This document shows positions 1-7,809 of a stretch of 64,000 nt of DNA, one piece after another. Location of the stretch: contig NZ_LR134356.1 in assembly GCF_900637195.1 (NCBI RefSeq), positions 1,922,001 to 1,986,000 on the forward strand, written 5' to 3'. Source of the DNA: Mycolicibacterium aurum. GTDB taxonomy: Bacteria; Actinomycetota; Actinomycetes; Mycobacteriales; Mycobacteriaceae. Numbering within the stretch: the stretch's first letter is position 1; each line of letters starts with the position of its first letter. Under the pieces are notes generated by a model. The model ran no database searches, was not told the origin of the DNA, and saw only the letters and a list, made by a program, of their open reading frames with translations. The translations under genes were made by a program, and so were the position numbers.

Positions 1-123
1 CTAGCCCGACCGGGAGGCCCGGGGCCGCCGGGGCTGAAGATGGTCGAAGGTGTTGTCCCAAAAGCTGATTCAGGTGTTTCGGCTGGAAAAGTCCGGCCTG
101 GCGCAACGGGTGTGGAACGCCCT

Positions 124-140
124 ACTGATAGGTGTACAGT
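124..140. promoter_or_regulatory. Candidate TetR-type operator, copy A
   Basis: ACTGATAGGTGTACAGT is an imperfect palindrome matching ACTGTAA-N3-TTACAGT at 11 of 14 arm positions, with T and A flanks as in copies D and E. It lies 33 bases before the GTG start of the six-gene operon. The weakest-looking left arm of the five copies is here, so this assignment leans on its position and on the other copies. Confidence 0.6.
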
Positions 141-173
141 ATGAGCATCTGTCGAACCGAGGAGGTCCACCCG

Positions 174-1022
174 GTGAGCGCTGTCGATCGCGTCGTGGAG
201 CCGGTGAAGGCCGAAGCTGTCCTCTTCGACAAGCGGGACAGCGGGGTCGCTGTCCTGACGCTCAACCGGCCGGAGCGGATGAACGCCTGGGGCGGGGGTC
301 TGGCCGGTGCCTTCTACCGATGCATCGACCGCGCCGAGGCCGACCCCGACGTCCGTGTCATCGTGCTCACCGGCGCCGGCCGCGCGTTCTGCGCCGGCGC
401 CGATATGGGTGACCTGGACACGATCAGCGGGGCAGGGGTGGCGTCCGGCGGTGACACCGATGTGACACAGCTTGTCGGCGAACGGCACCCGTACTTCATC
501 ACCCGATTGCACACGCCGGTCATCGCCGCGATCAACGGCGCCTGCGCCGGGATCGGGCTGACCCAGGCGCTGATGTGTGACATCCGGTTCGCCGCGGCAG
601 GAGCCAAATTCACCACCGCGTTCGCCCGCCGCGGCCTGATCGCCGAGTACGGCATCTCGTGGATCCTGCCCCGCATCGTCGGGTGGAGCGCCGCGATGGA
701 CCTGCTGCTGAGTGGGCGCACCTTCTACGCAGAAGAAGCGAAGGAACTCGGCCTCGTCACCGACGTCGTCGCGCCCGACGAACTTCTGCCGCGGGCACTG
801 GCCTACGCCGAGGACATGGCGCGCAACTGCGCGCCCAGCTCGCTGTCGGTGATCAAGCGGCAGCTCTATGACGACGCTGTGCGAAACGTCCACGACACCA
901 GCGCCGCAGCGGAGAAACTGATGCACGAGTCGATGCAGCGGCCCGACTTCATCGAAGGCATCACCGCCTTCTTCGAGAAGCGACCGCCCACCTTCCCACC
1001 GCTCCAGGAGGAGACGTCATGA
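174..1022 (+). CDS. Crotonase-family enoyl-CoA hydratase/isomerase
   Basis: This 282-residue protein has the crotonase fold pattern: an N-terminal core ending LTLNRPERMNAW, the oxyanion-loop segment GRAFCAGADM, then GACAGIGLTQALMCDIRFA. I chose the GTG at 174 because GAGGAGG ends 8 bases before it; the in-frame codons at 132 and 141 overlap the operator. The two glutamates of classical crotonase align with Thr and Phe here, so hydratase chemistry is uncertain. A Glu in IAEYG may serve instead, as in some family members. It is first in a tight operon and its stop overlaps the next start by four bases (ATGA). A beta-oxidation hydratase or isomerase on a CoA thioester is the likely role. Confidence 0.85.
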   Translation: MSAVDRVVEPVKAEAVLFDKRDSGVAVLTLNRPERMNAWGGGLAGAFYRCIDRAEADPDVRVIVLTGAGRAFCAGADMGDLDTISGAGVASGGDTDVTQLVGERHPYFITRLHTPVIAAINGACAGIGLTQALMCDIRFAAAGAKFTTAFARRGLIAEYGISWILPRIVGWSAAMDLLLSGRTFYAEEAKELGLVTDVVAPDELLPRALAYAEDMARNCAPSSLSVIKRQLYDDAVRNVHDTSAAAEKLMHESMQRPDFIEGITAFFEKRPPTFPPLQEETS

Positions 1023-2251
1023 CCGATCAGCATCAGAACGTGCAGCCCCTGGATTACCGGGCGATCGACGTCGACAACCACTACTACGAGCCGATCGACT
1101 CGTGCACGCGGCACCTGCCCAAGGAGTTCAAGCGCCGCGGCGTTCAGATGCTCACCGAAGGCAAGCGCACCTTCGCCGTCATGGGGGGAGTGGTCAACCA
1201 CTTCATCCCGAACCCGACGTTCGATCCGATCATCGAGCCGGGGTGCCTGGATCTGTTGTTCCGCGGCGAGATCCCCGAGGGCGTGGATCCCGCGTCGCTG
1301 ATGAAAGTCGATCGCCTGCCCGACCATCCCGAGTACCAGAACCGCGATGCGCGGGTGAAGATTCTGGACAAGCAGAACCTCGAAACCGTGTTCATGCTGC
1401 CGACGTTCGCGTGCGGGGTGGAGGAAGCCCTCAAGCACGACGTCGACGCGACCATGGCGACCGTGCACGCCTTCAACCTCTGGCTCGACGAAGACTGGGG
1501 GTTCGACCGGCCCGACCACCGGTTCCTGTCGGCGCCCATCATCTCGCTGGCCGACCCGGACAAGGCGAAAGAGGAAGTGGAATTCGTGCTGAGCCGGGGC
1601 GCCAAGATCGTGTGCGTGCGGCCCGCGCCCGTACCCGGTGTGGTCAAGCCGCGCTCGCTCGGTGACCCACTGCACGACCCGGTGTGGGCACGGCTGGCCG
1701 AGGCCGGCGTTCCGGTGGTCTTCCACCTCTCCGACAGCGGTTACCTCGCGATCGCCGCGCTGTGGGGCGGCAAGGCGACGTTCGAGGGGTTCGGCAAGAA
1801 GGACCCCCTCGATCAGGTCCTGCTCGACGACCGAGCGATCCACGACGCGATGGCGTCCATGATCGTCCACCAGGTGTTCACCCGGCATCCCACGCTCAAA
1901 GTGGCGAGCATCGAGAACGGCTCGTACTTCGTCTACCGGCTGATCAAGCGGCTGAAGAAGTCGGCCAACACCGCGCCGTACCACTACAAGGAAGATCCGG
2001 TCGAGCAGCTCAAGAACAACGTATGGATCGCGCCGTACTACGAAGACGACGTGCAGGTGCTCGCCGACACGATCGGGGTCGACAAGATCCTGTTCGGATC
2101 GGACTGGCCCCACGGCGAAGGCCTCGCCGACCCGATGACGTTCACCGCCGACATCCCGCAGTTCCCCCAGTTCAGCTATGAGGACACCCGGAAGGTCATG
2201 CGCGACAACGCACTCGAACTGATCGGCGCCCACGTGCTGACGTCGGCCTGA
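1019..2251 (+). CDS. Amidohydrolase_2-family metal-dependent hydrolase
   Basis: This 410-residue protein belongs to the amidohydrolase 2 (ACMSD-like) group of TIM-barrel hydrolases and decarboxylases. Visible signatures are the N-terminal metal-site motif DVDNHYYEP (about residues 17-25), a His in VVFHLSD near residue 240, and the conserved LFGSDWPHGEG near residue 360, whose Asp is normally catalytic or metal-binding. Its start overlaps the crotonase stop and the ligase starts one base after its own stop, so it is translationally coupled in the operon. Family members hydrolyse or decarboxylate ring-derived acids. The substrate cannot be read here. Two further family members lie at 3881 and 49605. 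Confidence 0.85.
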   Translation: MTDQHQNVQPLDYRAIDVDNHYYEPIDSCTRHLPKEFKRRGVQMLTEGKRTFAVMGGVVNHFIPNPTFDPIIEPGCLDLLFRGEIPEGVDPASLMKVDRLPDHPEYQNRDARVKILDKQNLETVFMLPTFACGVEEALKHDVDATMATVHAFNLWLDEDWGFDRPDHRFLSAPIISLADPDKAKEEVEFVLSRGAKIVCVRPAPVPGVVKPRSLGDPLHDPVWARLAEAGVPVVFHLSDSGYLAIAALWGGKATFEGFGKKDPLDQVLLDDRAIHDAMASMIVHQVFTRHPTLKVASIENGSYFVYRLIKRLKKSANTAPYHYKEDPVEQLKNNVWIAPYYEDDVQVLADTIGVDKILFGSDWPHGEGLADPMTFTADIPQFPQFSYEDTRKVMRDNALELIGAHVLTSA

Positions 2252-2252
2252 G

Positions 2253-3884
2253 ATGGGCGAGTGGACGATAGGCGGTGTCGTCGACGCCATTGCCGACGTC
2301 ATCGGAGACCGCACCATGATCATGTGCGGGGACCGGCGGACCACCTATGGGCAGATGGCGCAGCGCACCCGCCGGTTCGCGAACTTCCTCGCGGGCCGAG
2401 GGTTCGGTGCACACCGGGAACGCGACGAACTGCAGAACTGGGAGTGCGGCCAGGATCGGGTCGCGCTGATCATGTACAACGACCGCTACCCGGAGCTCGT
2501 CGTCGGCTGCCTCAAGGCCCGCACCGTCCCGGTGAACGTCAATCACCACTACACGCCGCGCGAAGTGGCCGAACTGCTCGACTACGTCAAGCCGCGCGCG
2601 GTCGTCTACCACGCGTCGCTCGGCGCCAAGTTCGCCGCCGTGCTGCAGACGGCAGGCTGCGAGTTGCTCATCGAGGTCGACGACGGCAGCGACACTGCGA
2701 GCCTGCCCGGGTCGGTGGCGCTGGACCACGCTGTGGCAGAGGGGGATCCGGAGCAGCGGATCGAGGGATCGCCGAACGACGTGATCATGTACTGCACCGG
2801 AGGCACCACCGGGCGGCCCAAGGGGGTGCTGTGGCGCCAGAGCGATACCTACGTGTCGTCGATGGTGGGCGCCGACCACGAGTCCGCCACCGAGATCCAC
2901 GACAAGGTGGTCGGCAACACCGGCGCGCCGTGGTTCGCCGTCTCCCCGCTGATGCACGCCGCAGGGCTGTGGACGGTGTTCTCCGGTGCCCTTGCCGGCC
3001 TCGCGGTGGTGCTCTACGACGACCGGGCGAAGTTCGATCCGCAGTCGGTGTGGCGGACCGCCGAACGCGAGAAGGTCGGCCTGATGACCATGGTGGGTGA
3101 CGCCTACGCCGCACCGCTGATCGCCGAACTGCACCGCGCGAACTACGACCTGTCGTCGCTGTACGCCATCGGAACCGGCGGTGCTGCAACGAATCCCAAA
3201 CACGTGGGCGCATTGCTGGAGAAGCTGCCACAGCTGACGATCATCAACGGCTACGGGTCCTCGGAGACCGGGAACCTGGGGTTCGGGCACAACCAGCGCG
3301 GGTCACACCGCGAGACGTTCGACCTGCGCGAGGGTGGCAACCTGGTCTCGGCCGATCTGAGCAGGTTCGTCGCACCAGGCGAGCCCGACGTCGGATGGGT
3401 GGTCCGCAAGGGCCGGATCCCGTTGGGGTACTTCGATGATCCGGTCGCGACCCAGAAGACGTTCCCGGTGGTCGGCGGTATCAGGGTGGTGGTCTCAGGG
3501 GACCGGGCGTCGCTGGAATCCGACGGCACACTTCGGCTGTTCGGACGCGACTCGCTGGTGGTCAACACCGGCGGCGAGAAGGTCTTCGTGGAAGAGGTCG
3601 AGGCCGTGCTGCGTGCCGAGAGCGGCGTCGCCGACGCACTCGTGGTGGGCCGCGACAGCGAGCGCTGGGGCCAGGAGATCGTCGCGCTGGTCCAACCGCA
3701 GCCGGATGCGGACGTCGATGCCCGGGCGCTGGCGCGGGCGTGCACCGCCCAGCTGGCACGATTCAAGGTGCCGAAGGAGTTCATCGTCGTGGACAAGGTG
3801 CGCAGGCTGGGCAACGGCAAGGCCGACTACCGGTGGGCGAAAAGTCTTGTGACACAGCACGGTGCACTGGCAGGCCAGCCGTGA
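2253..3884 (+). CDS. Acyl-CoA synthetase (FadD-like, AMP-forming)
   Basis: This 543-residue ANL-superfamily enzyme would activate a carboxylic acid to its CoA thioester through an acyl-AMP. The AMP-binding P-loop reads YCTGGTTGRPKGVLWR at about residues 178-193, and the C-terminal GNGKADYRW carries the catalytic lysine. An insertion after residue 50 (AHRERDELQNWECGQD) also occurs in the ligase at 37338, marking both as one actinobacterial FadD subgroup. It follows the amidohydrolase by one base and its TGA overlaps the next GTG (GTGA). It supplies the CoA ester for the crotonase and acyl-CoA dehydrogenases of the operon. Acid specificity is unknown. Confidence 0.9.
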   Translation: MGEWTIGGVVDAIADVIGDRTMIMCGDRRTTYGQMAQRTRRFANFLAGRGFGAHRERDELQNWECGQDRVALIMYNDRYPELVVGCLKARTVPVNVNHHYTPREVAELLDYVKPRAVVYHASLGAKFAAVLQTAGCELLIEVDDGSDTASLPGSVALDHAVAEGDPEQRIEGSPNDVIMYCTGGTTGRPKGVLWRQSDTYVSSMVGADHESATEIHDKVVGNTGAPWFAVSPLMHAAGLWTVFSGALAGLAVVLYDDRAKFDPQSVWRTAEREKVGLMTMVGDAYAAPLIAELHRANYDLSSLYAIGTGGAATNPKHVGALLEKLPQLTIINGYGSSETGNLGFGHNQRGSHRETFDLREGGNLVSADLSRFVAPGEPDVGWVVRKGRIPLGYFDDPVATQKTFPVVGGIRVVVSGDRASLESDGTLRLFGRDSLVVNTGGEKVFVEEVEAVLRAESGVADALVVGRDSERWGQEIVALVQPQPDADVDARALARACTAQLARFKVPKEFIVVDKVRRLGNGKADYRWAKSLVTQHGALAGQP

Positions 3885-4723
3885 CGCAGCGAGTCAACCG
3901 AGTGATCGACTGCCTGGTCAACGTGCACTTCGGCGAGACCGCGAGGCAGCCCGAGTTCATGCTGAAGGTGCGCGACGATTACTTCAAGGGTCCGCAGTCG
4001 CTATACGACCAGGTGGAGCTGCCTGCACTGCTCGACGAGATGGCCGAGCACGGTGTCGAGAAGGCGATCCTGATGGACAACCTGGTCAAGCCGTCGGTCA
4101 CCGCCCGCACGTTCGCCGAGCAACGGCCGGACAAGTTCGCGCTGGCGATCGGCGGCGTCAACCTGTTGCGTCCGGTCCCGGCGCTGAAGGAACTGAGCAC
4201 GGCTGTGGCAGATCTGCCCATCGCATACGCCGTCGTCGGGCCCAGCTTCTGGGGCGACGGGATGTACCCGCCCAGTGACGCCGTGTACTACCCGCTGTAC
4301 GCCAAGTGCGCGGAACTGGAACTGCCGCTGTGCATCAACACCGGGCTGCCCGGCCCGCCGATCCCCGGCGAGGTGCAGAACCCGATCCACCTCGACCGGG
4401 TGTGCGTCCGCTTCCCCGAACTGAAACTGTGCATGATCCATGGCGCCGATCCGTGGTGGGATGTGGCGATCCGGCTGCTGATCAAATACGCGAATCTGCG
4501 CATCATGACCTCGGCGTGGTCACCGAAGCGGCTGCCGGAGAGCCTGCTGCACTACCTGCGGACCCGGGGCAAGGACAAGGTGATCTTCGCTTCCGACTGG
4601 CCGGTGCTGAGGCAGAGCAGGGTCGTTCCGGAGGCGCTGGCGCTGGATCTGCCGCCGGATGTGCTGGACAACTACCTGTACAACAACGCGAACGAGTTCT
4701 TCTTCGGACAGGGAGGATCCTGA
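3881..4723 (+). CDS. Second amidohydrolase_2-family protein
   Basis: This 280-residue protein is a shorter relative of the amidohydrolase at 1019. The start is the GTG at 3881, which overlaps the ligase stop by four bases; the reading frame stays open upstream but only as a shadow of the ligase. Motifs are VIDCLVNVHFGE near the N-terminus, MIHGADPWWD at about residue 185, and IFASDWPVLRQSR at about residue 235 with the family Asp. It resembles mycobacterial TIM-barrel hydrolases of unknown substrate. Finding two divergent members flanking one CoA ligase suggests consecutive or subunit roles in the same pathway. That is inference. Confidence 0.8.
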   Translation: MTQRVNRVIDCLVNVHFGETARQPEFMLKVRDDYFKGPQSLYDQVELPALLDEMAEHGVEKAILMDNLVKPSVTARTFAEQRPDKFALAIGGVNLLRPVPALKELSTAVADLPIAYAVVGPSFWGDGMYPPSDAVYYPLYAKCAELELPLCINTGLPGPPIPGEVQNPIHLDRVCVRFPELKLCMIHGADPWWDVAIRLLIKYANLRIMTSAWSPKRLPESLLHYLRTRGKDKVIFASDWPVLRQSRVVPEALALDLPPDVLDNYLYNNANEFFFGQGGS

Positions 4724-4725
4724 CC

Positions 4726-5766
4726 ATGGACCGCTACGAGCTGCGCAGGCTGGACTACAGCCTGTCCGAGGACCACCAGGCCCTGCAGGCGGCGTACAAG
4801 GATTTCTTCGGCACCCGCTGCACGATCGACACCGTGCGCGCCGCCGAGGGAACGGGGTTCGACAAGAATTTGTGGGAACGCCTGTGCGCCATGGGTGCGA
4901 CCACGATGGCGCTGCCGGAGGTGGCCGGTGGGGACGGCGCGACGCTCGTCGACCTGACGCTGGTTGCCGAGGAGATCGGTCGCTCGCTGGCTCCGGTGCC
5001 GTGGATCGACCACGTGTGCGCGGCTCGCCTGCTCGGACGCCTGGGGGCGGTCGAACCCGACGTCGTCGGCGGCACCACGCTGGTCGCCCTCGACCCGCAG
5101 CAGGGCAGCGTCTCCGGGGTGCGGCTGATTTCCGCCGGGTCGATCGCCGATCACGTCATCGTGCGCGATGGTGACCAACTTGTGCAGCTGACGTTCGCGT
5201 CCCGGCCTGCCCGCGTGGACAACATCGGCAAGCTGCCGATGGCCTGGGTCGATCCCGGGGCCGCGGACGACAGGACCGTGCTCGCTGGCGGGGCTGAGGC
5301 ATTGGCGGAATACCAACGGGCACTAGATGAATGGCGGCTCCTGACCGGGGCCGCACTCGTCGGGCTCGTCGAGGAGACGATGACGATCGCCGCCGAGTTC
5401 GCGAAAACCCGCTACACGCTGGGCGTGCCGATCTCGACGTTGCAGGCCATCTCGCACCCGCTGGCCAACATCGCCATCACCGTCCAGGGCGGTCGCAACC
5501 TCGCCCGCCGCGCCGCCTGGTTCCTCGACAACGAACCCGACGAGCGCAGAGAGCTGGCGCCCTCGGTCTTCGTGTTCATGGCCGAGGAGGCCGCCAAAGC
5601 CGCCACGATGGCGGTGCACGTGCAGGGCGGTCTGGGGGTCTCCGCCGAGGCCGCGGCGACCGCGTATCTCGTGCGGGCGCGGGGATGGGCGATCGCCGGC
5701 GGCGATCCGGCGAGCGCCGCCAAGTACATCGCCGCAATCGTCGCCGAGCGTGAAGGGCGGAGCTGA
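4726..5766 (+). CDS. Acyl-CoA dehydrogenase, short FadE-type subunit
   Basis: This 346-residue protein is an FAD-dependent acyl-CoA dehydrogenase-like subunit (N-terminal helical domain YELRRLDYSLSEDHQALQ, C-terminal VHVQGGLGVSAEA). The ATG at 4726 has GGGAGG ten bases upstream and starts two bases after the previous stop. It is shorter than the usual 380-400 residues and sits directly before a full-length homologue. Mycobacterial steroid side-chain dehydrogenases form obligate heteromers from such adjacent short/long pairs, and I infer the same here. It would desaturate the acyl-CoA before the crotonase acts. Confidence 0.85.
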   Translation: MDRYELRRLDYSLSEDHQALQAAYKDFFGTRCTIDTVRAAEGTGFDKNLWERLCAMGATTMALPEVAGGDGATLVDLTLVAEEIGRSLAPVPWIDHVCAARLLGRLGAVEPDVVGGTTLVALDPQQGSVSGVRLISAGSIADHVIVRDGDQLVQLTFASRPARVDNIGKLPMAWVDPGAADDRTVLAGGAEALAEYQRALDEWRLLTGAALVGLVEETMTIAAEFAKTRYTLGVPISTLQAISHPLANIAITVQGGRNLARRAAWFLDNEPDERRELAPSVFVFMAEEAAKAATMAVHVQGGLGVSAEAAATAYLVRARGWAIAGGDPASAAKYIAAIVAEREGRS

Positions 5767-5768
5767 CC

Positions 5769-6965
5769 ATGGACTTCTCGCGAGTGCCACTGTCCGATGA
5801 GGACCAGAAGTTCCAGGACGAGGCGCGCACCTTCCTGGGTGAACTCGTCACCGAGGACGTGATCCGGCGCGACCGGGAGACCGGCGACAACTTCGACCAG
5901 GGCGTCCACCTCGCACTCGGGGCCGCCGGCTACCTGGAACGAGAGTGGAAGGCCGACTCCGCCCGCGCGTTCACGCGCGTTCAGCGGCGGATCTGGGAAC
6001 TGGAGAAGCGTCGCGCCCACGTGCCGTGGGTGACCTCAGGAACCACGGCGATGATCGCCAAGTCGGTACAGAAGTTCGGGTCACCGGAGCTCAAAGACGA
6101 AGTGCTGCCCGGGGTCTACAGCGGGCACGTCCGGTTGTGTCTCGGCTACACCGAGCCCGAGGGCGGGTCGGACGTTGCCACCTGCAAGACCCGTGCCGTG
6201 CGTGACGGCGACGAGTGGGTGGTCAACGGTGCGAAGATGTTCACCACGGGGGCGCACAACTGCCAGTACGTCTTCCTCATCACCAACACCGATCCGGCCG
6301 CTCCGAAACACAAGAGCCTCACCATGTTCCTGGTTCCGCTCGACTCGCCCGGGGTGGCAATCCAGGGGATCCGCACCGTCGACGGCGACCGCACCAACAT
6401 CGTCTACTACAGCGACGTCCGGGTCAGCGACCGCTACCGGCTGGGTGAGGTGAACGGCGGCTGGACCGTGGTCCGCGAGCCGCTCAACGCCGAACACGGC
6501 GATGTCGCCGCGGCCGACGACGGTTTGGCGGATGTGTCGATCATGATGCATCAGGCGATGTTCATGGCGTCCGCGGTCGACAAGGCCGCTCAGAGATCGA
6601 CGGTTCCAGATCCCAACGGCCGCATGCTGATCGACGATGCGGCGGTCACCTACCGGTTGGGGCGCAGCGTGGCCCGCCTGGAGGCGTCGCTGTCGGCGCC
6701 CAGTATCTTCGGTCGGGTGGCGCTCGCGCAGACCATGCGCGACATCTCACCGGATCTGATGGACATCCTCGGCTCGGCATCGGCGCTGCCGGTGGGCACC
6801 GACGGGTCGGCCGACGACGGCGCCGCCGAGTACGTGTACCGATTCGCGCCGCTGGTGGGCATCTATGGCGGCACCCTGGAAGTGTTCCGCAACATGATCG
6901 CCCAGTACGTCCTCGGCCTCGGCAGGCCGAACTACTCGCCCGTGGGGGCCAGGAGAGCATCGTGA
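5769..6965 (+). CDS. Acyl-CoA dehydrogenase, full-length FadE-type subunit
   Basis: This 398-residue protein has the full acyl-CoA dehydrogenase layout. The FAD/substrate loop YTEPEGGSDVATCKTRA starts near residue 125, followed by NGAKMFTTGAHNCQYVFL, and the C-terminal segment is GIYGGTLEVFRNMIAQYVLG. At the position of the medium-chain enzyme's base (YEGT) it has YGGT, so the catalytic Glu must come from elsewhere, perhaps the LEVF Glu or the partner subunit. It starts two bases after the short subunit and ends the operon, abutting the convergent TetR gene with no spacer. Confidence 0.9.
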   Translation: MDFSRVPLSDEDQKFQDEARTFLGELVTEDVIRRDRETGDNFDQGVHLALGAAGYLEREWKADSARAFTRVQRRIWELEKRRAHVPWVTSGTTAMIAKSVQKFGSPELKDEVLPGVYSGHVRLCLGYTEPEGGSDVATCKTRAVRDGDEWVVNGAKMFTTGAHNCQYVFLITNTDPAAPKHKSLTMFLVPLDSPGVAIQGIRTVDGDRTNIVYYSDVRVSDRYRLGEVNGGWTVVREPLNAEHGDVAAADDGLADVSIMMHQAMFMASAVDKAAQRSTVPDPNGRMLIDDAAVTYRLGRSVARLEASLSAPSIFGRVALAQTMRDISPDLMDILGSASALPVGTDGSADDGAAEYVYRFAPLVGIYGGTLEVFRNMIAQYVLGLGRPNYSPVGARRAS

Positions 6966-7649
6966 TCAGGGCGTTTCGGCCGGGAATACCGCAACCGGGA
7001 CCGGGGCACTCTCGAATATCGCTGGGATGAAGAAGTTTCGGAGGTATCGGCGGGCGATCTCTGGGTCCTGAGTGCCCGGAATGATCCCGAGCAGCAACGT
7101 GAGTGCCGTCGTGATGATGAAGTGTCCGATGTCTCGGGCAAGTAGCCCCTCGCGGATCTGGTGTCCCGAGTGGCCGGCACGCATCGCGATGACCAACCGC
7201 TCGATCTGTTCCGGTAAACCCAGATCGCCGGCAACGAGATAGGCCACGGTGCCGTCGTCGGTCTGTTCGGACAAAGTCTGCAGTAGCGGATCGCTGATCA
7301 GCTCGCTCGCCACGATGACGAGGCTCTCGACGAGTAGGTCGGCGAGGTCGCCGTCCCGAGGCAATCGTGCGCCGATCTGGGCTTGGTGTTGCAAAGTCTT
7401 CCGATGGACCAACGCCTCGAGCAACGCATTGCGATTCGGGAACTGTTGGTACATTGCCGCGCGCGAATACCCCGCCTCCCGCGCAATGATCTGCATTGTG
7501 GAAGATCTGTAGCCCCGCAGTAAAATCGATCGTTCGGCGGCGTCCATCAACGCGGTTTTCGTCTCCTCTGACGTGTTGCCGCCGCCGACCGGCCGCCCAC
7601 GCGCGCGACGGCCTGGCGGAAGGTCTACAGAGCCGTCTGAGCCCGGCAC
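6966..7649 (-). CDS. TetR-family transcriptional regulator
   Basis: This 227-residue regulator has a basic, Gly-rich N-terminal tail (RRARGRPVGGG) and a TetR helix-turn-helix TMQIIAREAGYSRAAMYQQF at about residues 50-70. The ligand-binding half shows no recognisable signature. The GTG start at 7649 has a GGTGAG-like site upstream. It is convergent with the dehydrogenase operon and divergent from the secreted hydrolase, with an AT-rich region between. Its codon use is less GC-biased than that of its neighbours. It could control the hydrolase, the ACTGTAA-type operators, or both; I see no copy of that palindrome in its own promoter. Confidence 0.85.
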   Translation of the reverse strand: MPGSDGSVDLPPGRRARGRPVGGGNTSEETKTALMDAAERSILLRGYRSSTMQIIAREAGYSRAAMYQQFPNRNALLEALVHRKTLQHQAQIGARLPRDGDLADLLVESLVIVASELISDPLLQTLSEQTDDGTVAYLVAGDLGLPEQIERLVIAMRAGHSGHQIREGLLARDIGHFIITTALTLLLGIIPGTQDPEIARRYLRNFFIPAIFESAPVPVAVFPAETP

Positions 7650-7734
7650 GCGTTCTCACCCCGGTCGAAAACGGATTGCACGGAATCCACACTATCCCTG
7701 CACAGCGCGGCAACGGGCCTTGTCTGTGAGCCCG

Positions 7735-7780
7735 CCAGCCACTATAAATATACAAACAATAAGCTATGTACATTTAATGC
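7735..7780. promoter_or_regulatory. AT-rich divergent promoter region
   Basis: The stretch around 7740-7775 (CACTATAAATATACAAAC, then AATAAGCTATGTACATTTAA) is much richer in A and T than anything nearby. It contains TATAAA and TATGTA elements that could be -10 boxes for the divergent TetR and hydrolase genes. No strong operator palindrome longer than ten bases is visible. Confidence 0.4.
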
Positions 7781-7809
7781 ATCGATGCGTTCAGGGGTGG
7801 GAGAAGAGT

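Noticed and set aside
1..123. Possible divergent gene running left from operator copy A (open minus-strand frame from about 118 to 1)
   Set aside because: The frame is short, has only a TTG or similar start, and its peptide shows no recognisable family. The window ends before it can be judged.
7779..7788. GCATCGATGC palindrome upstream of the secreted hydrolase
   Set aside because: Ten bases of symmetry can easily arise by chance, and it shows no spacing or motif linking it to the TetR gene.
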